A DNA stretch of 64,000 bases from JBFWMG01 sp050251715. GTDB taxonomy: Bacteria > Desulfobacterota > Desulfovibrionia > Desulfovibrionales > Desulfovibrionaceae. The notes under the pieces are model-generated. The model saw nothing but the letters and a program-made list of their open reading frames with translations. It searched no databases and was not told the DNA's origin. Location of the stretch: NCBI GenBank assembly GCA_050251715.1, contig JBFWMG010000001.1, positions 186,001-250,000 on the forward strand, written 5' to 3'. Every line of letters starts with the position of its first letter. Within the stretch, counting starts at the first letter, position 1. Made by a program: the position numbers and the translations under genes. Below are positions 32,278 to 40,406 of this stretch, piece by piece.

Positions 32278-34121
32278 GATGCGCTCCTTTTGCGGGCCTT
32301 GATGTCTTTGGTGGTCTGGAGGCAGACCATGCACCCGGCGCACAGTTCGGCGTCCACGGCGATCTGCCCGTTCCTGCGGTAGAAGGCGGGGCAGCCCAGT
32401 TCGTCCAGGCAGGCCTGCACCTCGGCGGACTGCACGGCCACCTCGGCGATCTGGGGACTGGCCTTCTTCAGGGTGCGGCGGGCAAAGAGCACGCAGGGTT
32501 CGCGGGCGATGAGCACGCGCACGCCGCTTTGTTCCTTCAGTTCCTCGATGGCGGCCCGGGTCTTCTTGACGTTGAAGGGGCCGACGGTCAGGACGTTTTG
32601 CACGCCGCAGCCGCGCACGATGGCTTCGATGTCCACCTGGGAGCGGGTATCGCCGATGATGGCCTGGTCCACGCCGGGGTTGAGCTGGTGGCCGGTCATG
32701 GCCGTGGTGCGGTTGTCCAGGATGACCAGCAGGATGTCGTGCCGGTTGTGCACCGCGTTGATGAGCCCGGTGATGCCGGAGTGGAAGAAGGTGGAGTCGC
32801 CGATGAAGGCGACCACGGGGCGGCTGTCGACCTTGGCCATGCCCGAGCCCGCCGAGATGGACGAGCCCATGCACAGCAGGAAGTCGGCGGCCTTGAGCGG
32901 CGGCAGGATGCCCAGGGTGTAGCAGCCGATGTCGCTGGAATAGACCGCGTTGTCGCCGTAGATCTTGCGCACGGCGTAGTAGACGGCGCGGTGCGAGCAG
33001 CCCGCGCACAGGTTCGGCGGGCGCACCGGCAGGTCGGTGGCGGGGGCGCATTGCAGCACCGGGGCCAGGGGCTTGCCGTCCAGGGCGCGGGACAGGGCGT
33101 CGGCCACGCTGGTGGTGGCGTATTCGCCAAAGCGGGTGAGCGCTTCGCCCTTGCCGAGCACGGTCACGTCGATGTTCAGGCGGTGGGCCAGGGCGCGGAG
33201 GTCGTTTTCCACCAGGGGCTCGCCTTCCTCGACCACGAGCACGGTGTCCACGCCGCGGATGAAGTCCTCAAGCATCTTTTCCGGCAGGGGATGGCTCATG
33301 CCAAGCTCAAAGACGCGCACGCGGCCGGTCCAGCCGTGTTCGGCCAGGGCGTCGGCCACATAGGCGCGGCTGATGCCCGAGCAGAGGATGCCCAGGCCGC
33401 CGGAGCCGGTCACGGTGTTCCAGGGGCAGGACTCCGCATAGGCGCGGGCCGTCTCCAGGTTCTTTATCATCTCGCCGTGGCGCACGCGGGCGATGGCGGG
33501 AACCGGCACGAAACGTTGGGGATTCTTGGTCAGGGGCTTGGTCTGGGCCGCGCCGGGCAGCGGCCCGTATTCCACGGGGCCGCGCAGGTGGTTGACGCGG
33601 GTGGTGGTGCGCAGCATGACGGGCTGTTCCCACTCGCGGGCCTTGGCCAGGGCGTCGCGCGCCATGTCCTTGGCTTCCTGGGCCGTGGCCGGTTCGAAGC
33701 AGGGCATGCCCGCCATGCGGGCGTAGTAGCGGTTGTCCTGTTCGTTCTGGCTGGAGTGGCAGCCGGGATCGTCGGCGGACAGCAGCACCAGGCCGCCGGG
33801 CGCGCCCACGTAGGTCAGGGTCAGGAGCGGGTCCGCCGCCACGTTGACGCCCACGTGCTTCATGGTCACCAGGGTCAGCGCGCCGCCAATGGCCGCGCCG
33901 CCCGCCACTTCCATGGCGACCTTTTCATTGATGGAATACTCGAAATAGAAGTCGCCTTCCTTGGACAGCCTGTGGAAGGTGTCCGGCACTTCGGAGGACG
34001 GGGTGCCGGGGTAGCAGGTCACCACCTGGATGCCTGCCTCCAGCGCGCCGCGCACAATGGCCTCGTTACCCAGCAGCAGATGCTTTGCGCCGGGTGTGTT
34101 TGCGAGCAATGGATGCGCCAT
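32274..34121 (-). CDS. iorA: Indolepyruvate:ferredoxin oxidoreductase alpha subunit
   Basis: A 615-residue subunit. The N-terminal pyrimidine-binding domain has TCYPGTPSSEVPDTF. The C-terminal TPP domain has NLCAGCSHRAVYYAVRKI and the Mg/TPP motif GDSTFFHSGITGLINAV. A terminal ferredoxin-like segment contains CPAFY and LCAGCMVC; this is fewer Cys than the two full [4Fe-4S] motifs of archaeal IorA, so at most one classic cluster is likely. ATG 34121 was chosen over an in-frame TTG at 34130 because GGGAGA is then at a workable distance. It forms an operon with iorB and the downstream regulator, 45 bp after the yfgM-like gene. Confidence 0.94.
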   Translation of the reverse strand: MAHPLLANTPGAKHLLLGNEAIVRGALEAGIQVVTCYPGTPSSEVPDTFHRLSKEGDFYFEYSINEKVAMEVAGGAAIGGALTLVTMKHVGVNVAADPLLTLTYVGAPGGLVLLSADDPGCHSSQNEQDNRYYARMAGMPCFEPATAQEAKDMARDALAKAREWEQPVMLRTTTRVNHLRGPVEYGPLPGAAQTKPLTKNPQRFVPVPAIARVRHGEMIKNLETARAYAESCPWNTVTGSGGLGILCSGISRAYVADALAEHGWTGRVRVFELGMSHPLPEKMLEDFIRGVDTVLVVEEGEPLVENDLRALAHRLNIDVTVLGKGEALTRFGEYATTSVADALSRALDGKPLAPVLQCAPATDLPVRPPNLCAGCSHRAVYYAVRKIYGDNAVYSSDIGCYTLGILPPLKAADFLLCMGSSISAGSGMAKVDSRPVVAFIGDSTFFHSGITGLINAVHNRHDILLVILDNRTTAMTGHQLNPGVDQAIIGDTRSQVDIEAIVRGCGVQNVLTVGPFNVKKTRAAIEELKEQSGVRVLIAREPCVLFARRTLKKASPQIAEVAVQSAEVQACLDELGCPAFYRRNGQIAVDAELCAGCMVCLQTTKDIKARKRSAS

Positions 34122-34166
34122 GCGAAACAATCTCCCTCTCTATGGATGGTGCGGGGCGGCGGAGCG

Positions 34167-34841
34167 CTAGCCCTTGGTGATGCGGGCGGACAGCGCCGCG
34201 ATCTTGCCGTCGTAGTAGCTCTTGTTGGCCTGGTCCGCATCCGCGTTCTTCAGTTCCTCGAAGGCGGCCACGGCCTTTTGCAGATCCCCGGACGCTTCGG
34301 CCACGGCGGCGATCTTTTCCAGCACGGAAGAGGTATAGGACTTGGGCGCGCTGGCCTTGAGGCTTTCGAGCAGGGGCAGCGCCTCGGCGGGCTTGCCCGC
34401 GGCGGCCAGGGCGGCCGCCTCGCCCAGCTTGGCCACGGGCGTAAGGGTGTCCACGCCCATGGCGGCCACGTCGCGCCACGCCTTGACGGCGCGGTCATAA
34501 TCCTTGGCCGCCTCGCTCACACGGGCGATCTCCAGCAGCACGCCGCCCTTGAGGCCAGCGGGCGCCGTGGCCAGAAAACCATCCAGCGCCGCGATCTTGT
34601 CGGCGCCGTCTTCCTGGACCATGATGAGTCCCAGGTCGTTGACGGCCTTGGCGAGGTTCTTGGCCGTGACGGATTTATAGATGCCGTATCCGCCCGTGAC
34701 CACGAGCAGCAGCACGACGCCGGCAATGATGGCCTTCAGGTTTTCCATGGCCTTTTTGATGAAAGGGGAAAATTCTTCGGAGACTTCCTTGCCGAGCAGT
34801 TCTTCGGCCGTAGCGCCGGGTTGCGGTGTCTTTTCGTCCAT
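34167..34841 (-). CDS. Membrane-anchored TPR-like protein (YfgM/ancillary type)
   Basis: A 224-residue protein with an N-terminal cytosolic segment, one transmembrane helix at about residues 36-57 (LKAIIAGVVLLLVVTGGYGI) and a helical TPR-like periplasmic domain (ALPLLESLKASAPKSYTSS, LQKAVAAFEELKNAD). Topology and repeat pattern match YfgM, a Sec-translocon-associated chaperone, but YfgM usually sits beside hisS/bamB, not iorA. It is the first gene of the iorAB transcript. No functional tie to iorAB is known. Confidence 0.7.
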   Translation of the reverse strand: MDEKTPQPGATAEELLGKEVSEEFSPFIKKAMENLKAIIAGVVLLLVVTGGYGIYKSVTAKNLAKAVNDLGLIMVQEDGADKIAALDGFLATAPAGLKGGVLLEIARVSEAAKDYDRAVKAWRDVAAMGVDTLTPVAKLGEAAALAAAGKPAEALPLLESLKASAPKSYTSSVLEKIAAVAEASGDLQKAVAAFEELKNADADQANKSYYDGKIAALSARITKG

Positions 34842-34923
34842 CTATCCACCTTCCTTGAAGTATTTCAATATGTTGAAGTAGCTGGTGTCGGGCGGGGAAT
34901 GACGCTCCCCCATGGAAGGAGTC

Positions 34924-34952
34924 CTTGTACGTCCGAATGACAGAAATGTCAA
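34924..34952 (-). promoter_or_regulatory. Putative promoter of the yfgM-like/iorAB/activator operon
   Basis: Read leftward: TTGACA at 34952-34947, a 17-bp spacer and TACAAG at 34929-34924, about 80 bp ahead of the first gene's start. It is divergent from the proA promoter. Confidence 0.5.
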
Positions 34953-35020
34953 AAGAGTTTTTTCGCATCTTTCATTACACATGTTTCGCCAGTGTTGACA
35001 AGGGCACAGGCAGCTTTTTC

Positions 35021-35049
35021 TTGTGTCCTCGCTCACATATTTGTATAAT
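35021..35049 (+). promoter_or_regulatory. Promoter of proA-nadD
   Basis: TTGTGT at 35021-35026, a 17-bp spacer and a perfect TATAAT at 35044-35049, 36 bp upstream of the proA ATG, with AGAGGAG as ribosome-binding site. One of the clearest sigma-70-type promoters in the window. Confidence 0.75.
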
Positions 35050-35084
35050 GCCGCGTTGGAACGACATTTCTTCAAGAGGAGCAC

Positions 35085-36344
35085 ATGGATATCCGCACCG
35101 AAATGACGACGATGGGAAAAAAGGCCAAGGCGGCGGCGCGCGTGCTTGCGGCTGCCTCGCCCGCGGCCAAGAATGCCGCGCTGACCGCGCTCGCCGCGCT
35201 TTTGCGCTCGCGGGGCGAGGCAATCACGGCGGCCAACGGCAAGGATCTGGACGCCGCCGTGGCGCGCGGCCTGGATGCGCCGCGCGTGGACCGGCTGCGC
35301 CTCACGCCGCGCGTGATCGAGGATATGGCCGTGGCCTGCGAGGAAATCGCGGCCATGCCCGATCCCATAGGGGCCATGGAAACCATGTGGCAGCGGCCCA
35401 ACGGCATGCAGGTGGGCCGCATGCGCATCCCGCTCGGCGTCATCGCCATCATCTACGAGTCGCGGCCCAACGTGACCGTGGACGCGGGCATCCTGTGCCT
35501 CAAGGCGGGCAACGCGGTCATCTTGCGCGGCGGCTCCGAGGCCATCCATTCCAACCTGTGCCTGGCCGGGCTGGTGCATGAGGCGCTCGTCGCCGCCGGG
35601 CTGCCCGCCGACGCGGCGCAGGTGGTGCCCACCACGGACCGCGCGGCCGTGCAGGCGCTGCTCAAGCTCGACGAGTACATCGACGTCATCATCCCGCGCG
35701 GCGGCGAGACGCTCATCCGCGCCGTGGTGGCCGACGCCACCATGCCCGTGCTCAAGCACTACAAGGGCGTGTGCCACGCCTACATCGACCGCACCGTGGA
35801 TCTCGACCTGGCCCTGAACGTGGTGTTCAACGGCAAGGTGCAGCGTCCCGGCGTGTGCAACGCGCTGGAAGGACTGCTCGTGCACGCCGACGTGGCCGAG
35901 GCGTTTCTGCCCATGGTGGCGGAAAAACTGGGCAACGCGGGCGTCACCTTCAAGGCGTGCCCGCGCGCGCTGCCGCTTTTGGGCGCAACGGCCCAGCCCA
36001 TGGCCGCAACCGACCCCGGCACCGAATACCACGACCTCATCCTGCTGGCGCAGGTGGTGGACAGCCAGGCCGAGGCGCAGGATTTCATCGCGGCGCACGG
36101 CTCCAACCACACCGAGGTCATCTGCACCCGCGACATCGACCGCGCCATGCGGTTTCTGCGCGAGGTGGACGCCTCGCTGGTGGCGGTCAACGCCTCGTCC
36201 CGCTTCAACGACGGCGGGCAGCTTGGCCTGGGCGCGGAAATGGGCATCAGCACCTCCAAGCTGCACGCCTACGGCGTCATGGGCGTGCGCGAGCTGACCA
36301 CCACCAAGTTCGTGCTGCTGGGACAGGGGCAGGTCCGGGAATAA
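35085..36344 (+). CDS. proA: Gamma-glutamyl phosphate reductase (proline biosynthesis)
   Basis: A 419-residue enzyme of normal family length that reduces glutamyl-5-phosphate to glutamate semialdehyde with NADPH. Family motifs include GVIAIIYESRPNVTVDAG, VILRGGSEAIHSN and the catalytic Cys258 in RPGVCNALEGLL. NHTEVICTRD and SRFNDGGQLGLGAEMGIST lie near the C-terminus. Its stop overlaps the nadD start by one base (TAATG), so the two are coupled. proB is not in the window. Confidence 0.97.
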   Translation: MDIRTEMTTMGKKAKAAARVLAAASPAAKNAALTALAALLRSRGEAITAANGKDLDAAVARGLDAPRVDRLRLTPRVIEDMAVACEEIAAMPDPIGAMETMWQRPNGMQVGRMRIPLGVIAIIYESRPNVTVDAGILCLKAGNAVILRGGSEAIHSNLCLAGLVHEALVAAGLPADAAQVVPTTDRAAVQALLKLDEYIDVIIPRGGETLIRAVVADATMPVLKHYKGVCHAYIDRTVDLDLALNVVFNGKVQRPGVCNALEGLLVHADVAEAFLPMVAEKLGNAGVTFKACPRALPLLGATAQPMAATDPGTEYHDLILLAQVVDSQAEAQDFIAAHGSNHTEVICTRDIDRAMRFLREVDASLVAVNASSRFNDGGQLGLGAEMGISTSKLHAYGVMGVRELTTTKFVLLGQGQVRE

Positions 36345-37015
36345 TGCCCGCCATCGGCGTCTACGGCGGCAGTTTCAATCCCGTGCACGCGGCCCATGTC
36401 CGGCTGGCCGTGGAGATGCGCGAGCGGCTGGGCCTGGACCGGGTCGATCTGGTGCCGTCGAGTCTGCCGCCGCACAAGCCGGATACCGGCCTGCTGCCCT
36501 TTGCCCTGCGCCTTGAGTTGCTGCAACTGGCCGTGGCGGGCGTGGAGGGGCTGGCGGTGAACGACCTGGAGGCGCGGCGGTCGGGCCCGTCCTTTACCTG
36601 GGACACGCTGGAGGCCTACCGCGCCGCCGAACCGGACGCCGCCCTCACCTTCATCCTGGGCGCCAACGATCTGCTCACCCTGCCGCAGTGGCGGCGGGGG
36701 CTGGATCTTGTGGAACTGGCCAGCCTTGCGGTCGCGCCGCGCGGCGGGGTGGAAGAGGCCGCTGTCGAGGCCTTTGTGGCGGCCCAGTGGGGGGAGCGCG
36801 CCACGCCTGCCGCGTCCCCTGCCCATGCCACCCGCGCCTGGAACTTCGCCTCGGGTACGCGGCTTCTCTACGTGCCCGCGCCCTGCCTTGACGTCAGCGC
36901 CTCGCAGGTGCGCGGCCTGTGGCGCGCCGGGCGCAGCCTGGCCTGCCTGTTGCCCCCCGGAGTGGAGACGGCCCTGCGATCCCAACGCGCGGTGGTCGAC
37001 GCGGCGTGGCCGTGA
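36344..37015 (+). CDS. nadD: Nicotinate-nucleotide adenylyltransferase
   Basis: A 223-residue nucleotidyltransferase that adenylates nicotinate mononucleotide in NAD synthesis. It has the N-terminal GVYGGSFNPVHAAHVRLA motif with the (H/T)xGH-equivalent His pair, PPHKPDTG, SFTWDTLEAY (commonly S-Y-T-x-D-T), FILGANDLLTLPQWRR and the C-terminal VSASQVRGLWRAGRS. The frame continues upstream inside proA, but the ATG overlapping the proA stop is the natural start. Pairing with proA is common in Desulfovibrio-type genomes. Confidence 0.95.
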   Translation: MPAIGVYGGSFNPVHAAHVRLAVEMRERLGLDRVDLVPSSLPPHKPDTGLLPFALRLELLQLAVAGVEGLAVNDLEARRSGPSFTWDTLEAYRAAEPDAALTFILGANDLLTLPQWRRGLDLVELASLAVAPRGGVEEAAVEAFVAAQWGERATPAASPAHATRAWNFASGTRLLYVPAPCLDVSASQVRGLWRAGRSLACLLPPGVETALRSQRAVVDAAWP

Positions 37016-37207
37016 TCGCGTTCCCCCCCCGGCGTGAGAAGATGGAATCTTGTCGCCTCTGCTTGCTTTTTATGCCGAATCTCCGCATACTATGTTACGA
37101 TGATCCCATTGCGGTAAGTGGGCGTGCCCAGGCGCGTGCGCTCCCGCCCGGACGCGGTGTTTCAAACCACGGCAGCCGTCCTGAACGGCGCATGATGGGG
37201 GAAGTTC

Positions 37208-38188
37208 ATGGCCCAGACCAATATCCTGCTTGAATCCGGCACCAACGAACTGGAAATCGTTGAGTTCTATCTGGACGAAGTCATGCCGGGGGGGGAAACC
37301 TACACCGGGTATTACGGGGTCAACGTCGCCAAGGTGCTCGAAATCATCCGCATGCCCAAGGTGACCGAGATGCCCCAGCACTCCGCGCCATCCGTGCTCG
37401 GCTCCTTCAACCTGCGCAACAAGGTCGTGCCGCTCATCGACCTGTCGCGCTGGCTCGGCAAGCCCAAGAACAAGCGCGACGACAGCAAGGTCATCGTCAC
37501 CGAGTTCAACAGCGTTATCAACGCCTTCGAGGTCAGCGGCGTCAACCGCATCCACAGGTTGTCCTGGGAGCAGATTGAACAGCCGAGCCGTCAGGTCATG
37601 TCGTTTTCCAAGGACAGCGTGACCGGTGTCGTGAAAATGGACAACCGGGTCATCTTCATCCTGGACATGGAAAAGATCATCGGCGACCTGAACCCGAAAC
37701 TCGCCCTGCGCGAGGTGGTGGAATACGATTTTTCCGAGACCGATGCCGCCGACGTGCCGCTCAAGGCGCTCATCGCCGACGACTCCAACACCATCCGCCG
37801 CATGATCCAGACCTCGCTCGAAAAGGCGAATTTCGAGGTGACCGCCACCATCAATGGGCAGGAGGCGTGGGACACGCTTCTCAACTACAAGGCCATGGCC
37901 GCCGAAACGGGCGCGGAACTCAGCGACTATCTGCAACTCATCGTGTCGGACATTGAAATGCCCGCCATGGACGGCCATACGCTGACCAAGCGCATCAAGG
38001 ACGACCCGGTCTTCAAACGCATTCCGGTCATTCTGTTCTCGTCGCTCATCACCGAGAGCCTGCGCCACAAGGGGCAGCAGGTCGGCGCCAACGATCAGGT
38101 CTCCAAGCCCGACATGCACGAACTCGCCGACCGCGCCCGGAACCTGGCCATGCGCTATCTCAAGGGCGAGGATCTTTCCGTCAACTAA
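37208..38188 (+). CDS. cheV: CheV-type chemotaxis coupling protein (CheW-REC)
   Basis: A 326-residue protein. An N-terminal CheW-like domain occupies residues 1-160 (YYGVNVAKVLEIIRMPKVTE, GSFNLRNKVVPLIDLSRWLG). A receiver domain (about 185-315) has the acidic pocket in ALIADDSNTIRR, the phospho-acceptor Asp in LIVSDIEMPAMDGHTLT and Lys in QVSKPDM. CheV couples receptors to CheA, and phosphorylation of its receiver tunes adaptation. It stands alone here; the cheA at 24022 is 11 kb away. GGGGGAAGTTC precedes the start. Confidence 0.93.
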   Translation: MAQTNILLESGTNELEIVEFYLDEVMPGGETYTGYYGVNVAKVLEIIRMPKVTEMPQHSAPSVLGSFNLRNKVVPLIDLSRWLGKPKNKRDDSKVIVTEFNSVINAFEVSGVNRIHRLSWEQIEQPSRQVMSFSKDSVTGVVKMDNRVIFILDMEKIIGDLNPKLALREVVEYDFSETDAADVPLKALIADDSNTIRRMIQTSLEKANFEVTATINGQEAWDTLLNYKAMAAETGAELSDYLQLIVSDIEMPAMDGHTLTKRIKDDPVFKRIPVILFSSLITESLRHKGQQVGANDQVSKPDMHELADRARNLAMRYLKGEDLSVN

Positions 38189-38193
38189 CCGGC

Positions 38194-38227
38194 GGTTGCC
38201 AAAGGCCTGGTCTGGCCTTTGGCAACC
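38194..38227. terminator. Long perfect hairpin after cheV, without a T-run
   Basis: A 14-bp perfect stem GGTTGCCAAAGGCC/GGCCTTTGGCAACC (38194-38207 and 38214-38227) with a 6-nt loop, starting five bases after the cheV stop. No T-tract follows, so it may be an mRNA 3' stabiliser or a factor-dependent terminator rather than an intrinsic one. Confidence 0.6.
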
Positions 38228-38408
38228 ATGTGGCCGCTGGCGGTCTCCCCCCGATATGTATGATCGGTTCGTGGCGCGGGGCATGTTCCGCGCGGGCACA
38301 TGGCGTCGGCCTTGTGCGGCGCGGCTGCCGATGCGCGCGCGGCGTCCGCCGTTGTCCCTTGTTCGCTGCGTCGAGCGGTTCCTCGTATTGCATACCTCAA
38401 TTCCATGC

Positions 38409-38486
38409 CCGCATCCCGTGTCCGCATCCTGTGGCCGCATCCAGTGGCCGCATCCCGTGTCCGCATCCTGTGGCCGCATCCTGTTG
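38409..38486. repeat. Six 13-bp tandem repeats
   Basis: Six consecutive 13-bp units at 38409, 38422, 38435, 38448, 38461 and 38474 share CCGCATCC and then vary over CGTGT, TGTGG, AGTGG and TGTTG. Units 1-2 and 4-5 are identical pairs, so the array expanded in blocks. Sequence around it (38228-38619) has no supported gene. The copy number is probably variable between strains. Confidence 0.85.
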
Positions 38487-38619
38487 TGGCGGGCATTGCC
38501 CCGCATCATCTATCGGCACCGCTCATCTCGCGGCGTGGGGGTGGGGCGGCGGGAACAGTCCAGGCCATGCCCTGATGCGGCGGTTTGAAGGGGTTGGCAA
38601 AAAAAACGTGGATTATCGC

Positions 38620-38656
38620 GCAACGGGTGTTGCATTATATATTGACTTGAGTTAAC
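38620..38656. promoter_or_regulatory. AT-rich operator-like region upstream of the S24 repressor
   Basis: An inverted repeat GCAAC/GTTGC (38620-38633) is followed by an AT-rich stretch with TATATATTGACTTGAG and the palindrome GTTAAC at 38651-38656. It is the only AT-rich segment in this GC-rich gap and lies about 150 bp ahead of the repressor start. A promoter with repressor-binding sites is plausible, but boxes cannot be assigned firmly. Confidence 0.35.
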
Positions 38657-38740
38657 AAAAGACAACGAACGCAACAAGCGGCGCCCCTGCCGCATGGATC
38701 GCATGCCCGTACCGGGTTGCCGATTGGTGAAGGCCGTTGC

Positions 38741-38787
38741 AGGCGGAGAGTGCGTCAGGCGGAGAGTGCGTCAGGCGGAGAGTGCGT
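38741..38787. repeat. Three 16-bp tandem repeats in the repressor leader
   Basis: The unit AGGCGGAGAGTGCGTC occurs at 38741, 38757 and 38773 (last copy one base short), ending 19 bp before the repressor ATG. It could change the leader length or offer alternative GGAG sites for ribosomes. Confidence 0.85.
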
Positions 38788-38806
38788 GGGTAAAGAAGGG
38801 GTTACG

Positions 38807-39658
38807 ATGCGGAAAACGATTGATTTCGATCTTTTTTTCGAGCGGGTCGCCAAGGAGACGGGCATCGCGTCCCAGCAAGACCTTGCGGCCATGCTCGGCG
38901 TCAATCGCTCCGCCATTACCCAGGCCAAGAATCGCAACGCCGTGCCGCCCAAATGGCTGCATAAGCTCGCATGCGACTACGGCCTCGACCCCGTGTGGCT
39001 CGAAACCGGAACGGCCCGCCGGGCCGCGCCCCCGCAACCTCTTCCCGGAGCGGTCATGGGACTGGTGCCCCGTCCCGTGCGCCCCAGGGGCGCGACTGCG
39101 GGCAGTGGCGGCGCGGGCGCGGGCGCGGTCGGTGCGGCCAGATCCGCCGTGCGGCCAGGCTATGGGCATGGCGGCCCGTTGGGCGATTCGTCCGGCAGGT
39201 CTGATGCTCACGGGCGCGGTGCTGCGGGCGAAGGCTTTGACGCCCTTGGGTTCTCCCACGTGCCCAAGGTCCGCGCCAGGCTGTGCGCCGGTGGCGGATC
39301 CTTTGAGGTCAACGGCGAAATCGAGGGGTACTACGCCTTTCATTCCGATTGGTTGCGGCGGAAAGGACACCCCGAAAGCATGGTGCTCATGGACGTGTTC
39401 GGCAACAGCATGGAGCCTGAAATCCGGGAAGGGGATACCGTGCTCATCGATGAGCAGCGCCAGGAAATCCTTGCCGGAGGCATCTACGCGGTGGGTGTCG
39501 AGGACACTGTCATGGTCAAGCGCATTGAAAAACGCCCCGGAGCATTGGCGCTGTTGTCCGACAACCCCGACTATTCCCCCATCCTGCTCAAGGGAGAGGA
39601 ACTGGCCACCGTGCGGGTCATCGGCAAGATCGTGTGGGTCTGCCGCGAATACAGGTGA
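38807..39658 (+). CDS. S24-family phage-type repressor (HTH plus LexA-like peptidase)
   Basis: A 283-residue C1-like repressor. The N-terminal HTH spans about residues 18-55 (SQQDLAAMLGVNRSAITQAK). A low-complexity Gly/Ala/Arg linker (about 85-145) follows, then the S24 domain with Ser201 in VFGNSMEPEIREGD and Lys238 in MVKRIEKR, the self-cleavage dyad. An Ala-Gly in LCAGGGSF (just before the S24 core) could be the cleavage site. Such proteins are RecA-responsive repressors of prophages or mobile elements. Only two small genes downstream are possible phage-like partners. ATG 38807 follows AAGAAGGGG; an upstream ATG at 38717 would translate the tandem repeats. Confidence 0.88.
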   Translation: MRKTIDFDLFFERVAKETGIASQQDLAAMLGVNRSAITQAKNRNAVPPKWLHKLACDYGLDPVWLETGTARRAAPPQPLPGAVMGLVPRPVRPRGATAGSGGAGAGAVGAARSAVRPGYGHGGPLGDSSGRSDAHGRGAAGEGFDALGFSHVPKVRARLCAGGGSFEVNGEIEGYYAFHSDWLRRKGHPESMVLMDVFGNSMEPEIREGDTVLIDEQRQEILAGGIYAVGVEDTVMVKRIEKRPGALALLSDNPDYSPILLKGEELATVRVIGKIVWVCREYR

Positions 39659-39864
39659 TGCGGGGCGGTGCTGGTGGACAGCGTTGCGCCTGCATCTTGC
39701 GAGAAACTGGAAACGGAGTGCATCTTGTGGCAACGGATATGTACACCGCATGAGCACATAATGTTTTCTTCGTGACACTGTGCCGCGATGGCGAGACGTC
39801 TTTTTTCTTTCCTGTGGGCTGTGATATTTGTTGTAAAGATGGTGCCCTCTTTTTTTTGCGATGC

Positions 39865-39896
39865 TTGTTAAGTTTTATTAACGATATATAAACTTA
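39865..39896 (+). promoter_or_regulatory. Promoter with overlapping inverted repeat upstream of the zinc-ribbon pair
   Basis: TTGTTA at 39865-39870, a 16-bp spacer and TATAAA at 39887-39892. A perfect 7-bp inverted repeat TAAGTTT/AAACTTA (39869-39875 and 39890-39896) covers both boxes. A bound repressor would block the promoter. The S24 repressor encoded just upstream is an obvious candidate. Confidence 0.55.
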
Positions 39897-39910
39897 CGGG
39901 AGTATACATC

Positions 39911-40075
39911 ATGCAAGAACGGTACTGCACCTGCGGCGAACAAGTCTTTGTCCAATTCGTGCCCAACAACGCCAAGGTCTTGGCCATGTTCTGGTCCCTG
40001 ACGCTGCGGGCGGGCGGCAAGATCAACAGGTGTCCGTCGTGCGGCGGCGCGCTGCACATCGACGCCCTGCGTTAG
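39911..40075 (+). CDS. Small zinc-ribbon protein, 54 aa
   Basis: A 54-residue protein with CTCG near the N-terminus (Cys6, Cys8) and CPSCG near the C-terminus (Cys41, Cys44), a four-Cys zinc ribbon, ending LHIDALR. A GGGAG precedes the ATG and the promoter above ends 15 bp upstream. The next gene encodes a paralogue with the same frame RYCxCG...FVxFVP...CPxCG..LxID..R. No family name is recognised. Roles such as a transcription cofactor or RNA-binding protein are open. Confidence 0.7.
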   Translation: MQERYCTCGEQVFVQFVPNNAKVLAMFWSLTLRAGGKINRCPSCGGALHIDALR

Positions 40076-40085
40076 GGAGGACGGC

Positions 40086-40328
40086 ATGGAAGCGATGGCA
40101 TATTGTGAGGATGTCCGGAGCGGACACGGGGGGCGGGTCATGCACATGGCTGGCAGGACGGCGTCGCAAAAGCGCTATTGCCTTTGCGGGCGCGTGCTTT
40201 TCGTGGATTTTGTCCCCAGCGGAGAGACGTTTTCGCCGCTGTTCCGGTTTTCGGCCTTTGCCCGCAGCGTCATTGTCAGCGAGTGCCCCTGCTGCGGCAA
40301 GCCTCTGGATATCGACGAGGTGCGTTGA
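40086..40328 (+). CDS. Small zinc-ribbon protein, 80 aa, paralogue of the upstream gene
   Basis: An 80-residue protein whose last 52 residues align with the preceding gene: RYCLCG, then VDFVPSGETF, then CPCCGKPLDIDEVR. It carries a 28-residue N-terminal extension, and an internal start there is possible (Met near residue 19-21). GGGAGG lies six bases upstream of ATG 40086, ten bases after the previous stop, so the pair is a tight operon. A strong terminator hairpin follows. The function is unknown. Confidence 0.7.
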   Translation: MEAMAYCEDVRSGHGGRVMHMAGRTASQKRYCLCGRVLFVDFVPSGETFSPLFRFSAFARSVIVSECPCCGKPLDIDEVR

Positions 40329-40369
40329 TGGCGCAGGGCGTGCCTGCGCCATGTTTTCTCTGCGGAAAA

Positions 40370-40406
40370 ACGCAAGAAGGGCGGCTTGGGCCGCCCTTCT
40401 TGCGTT
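40370..40406 (+). terminator. Terminator hairpin, copy 1
   Basis: A perfect 15-bp stem CGCAAGAAGGGCGGC/GCCGCCCTTCTTGCG at 40371-40404, ending in TT, 42 bp after the zinc-ribbon stop. The identical 37-bp sequence recurs at 40612-40648 beyond the palindromic element. Confidence 0.8.

Noticed and set aside
38409..38486. 13-bp repeats considered as coding for a repeat protein
   Set aside because: The period is not a multiple of three, so frames do not stay in phase and no start or ribosome site fits.
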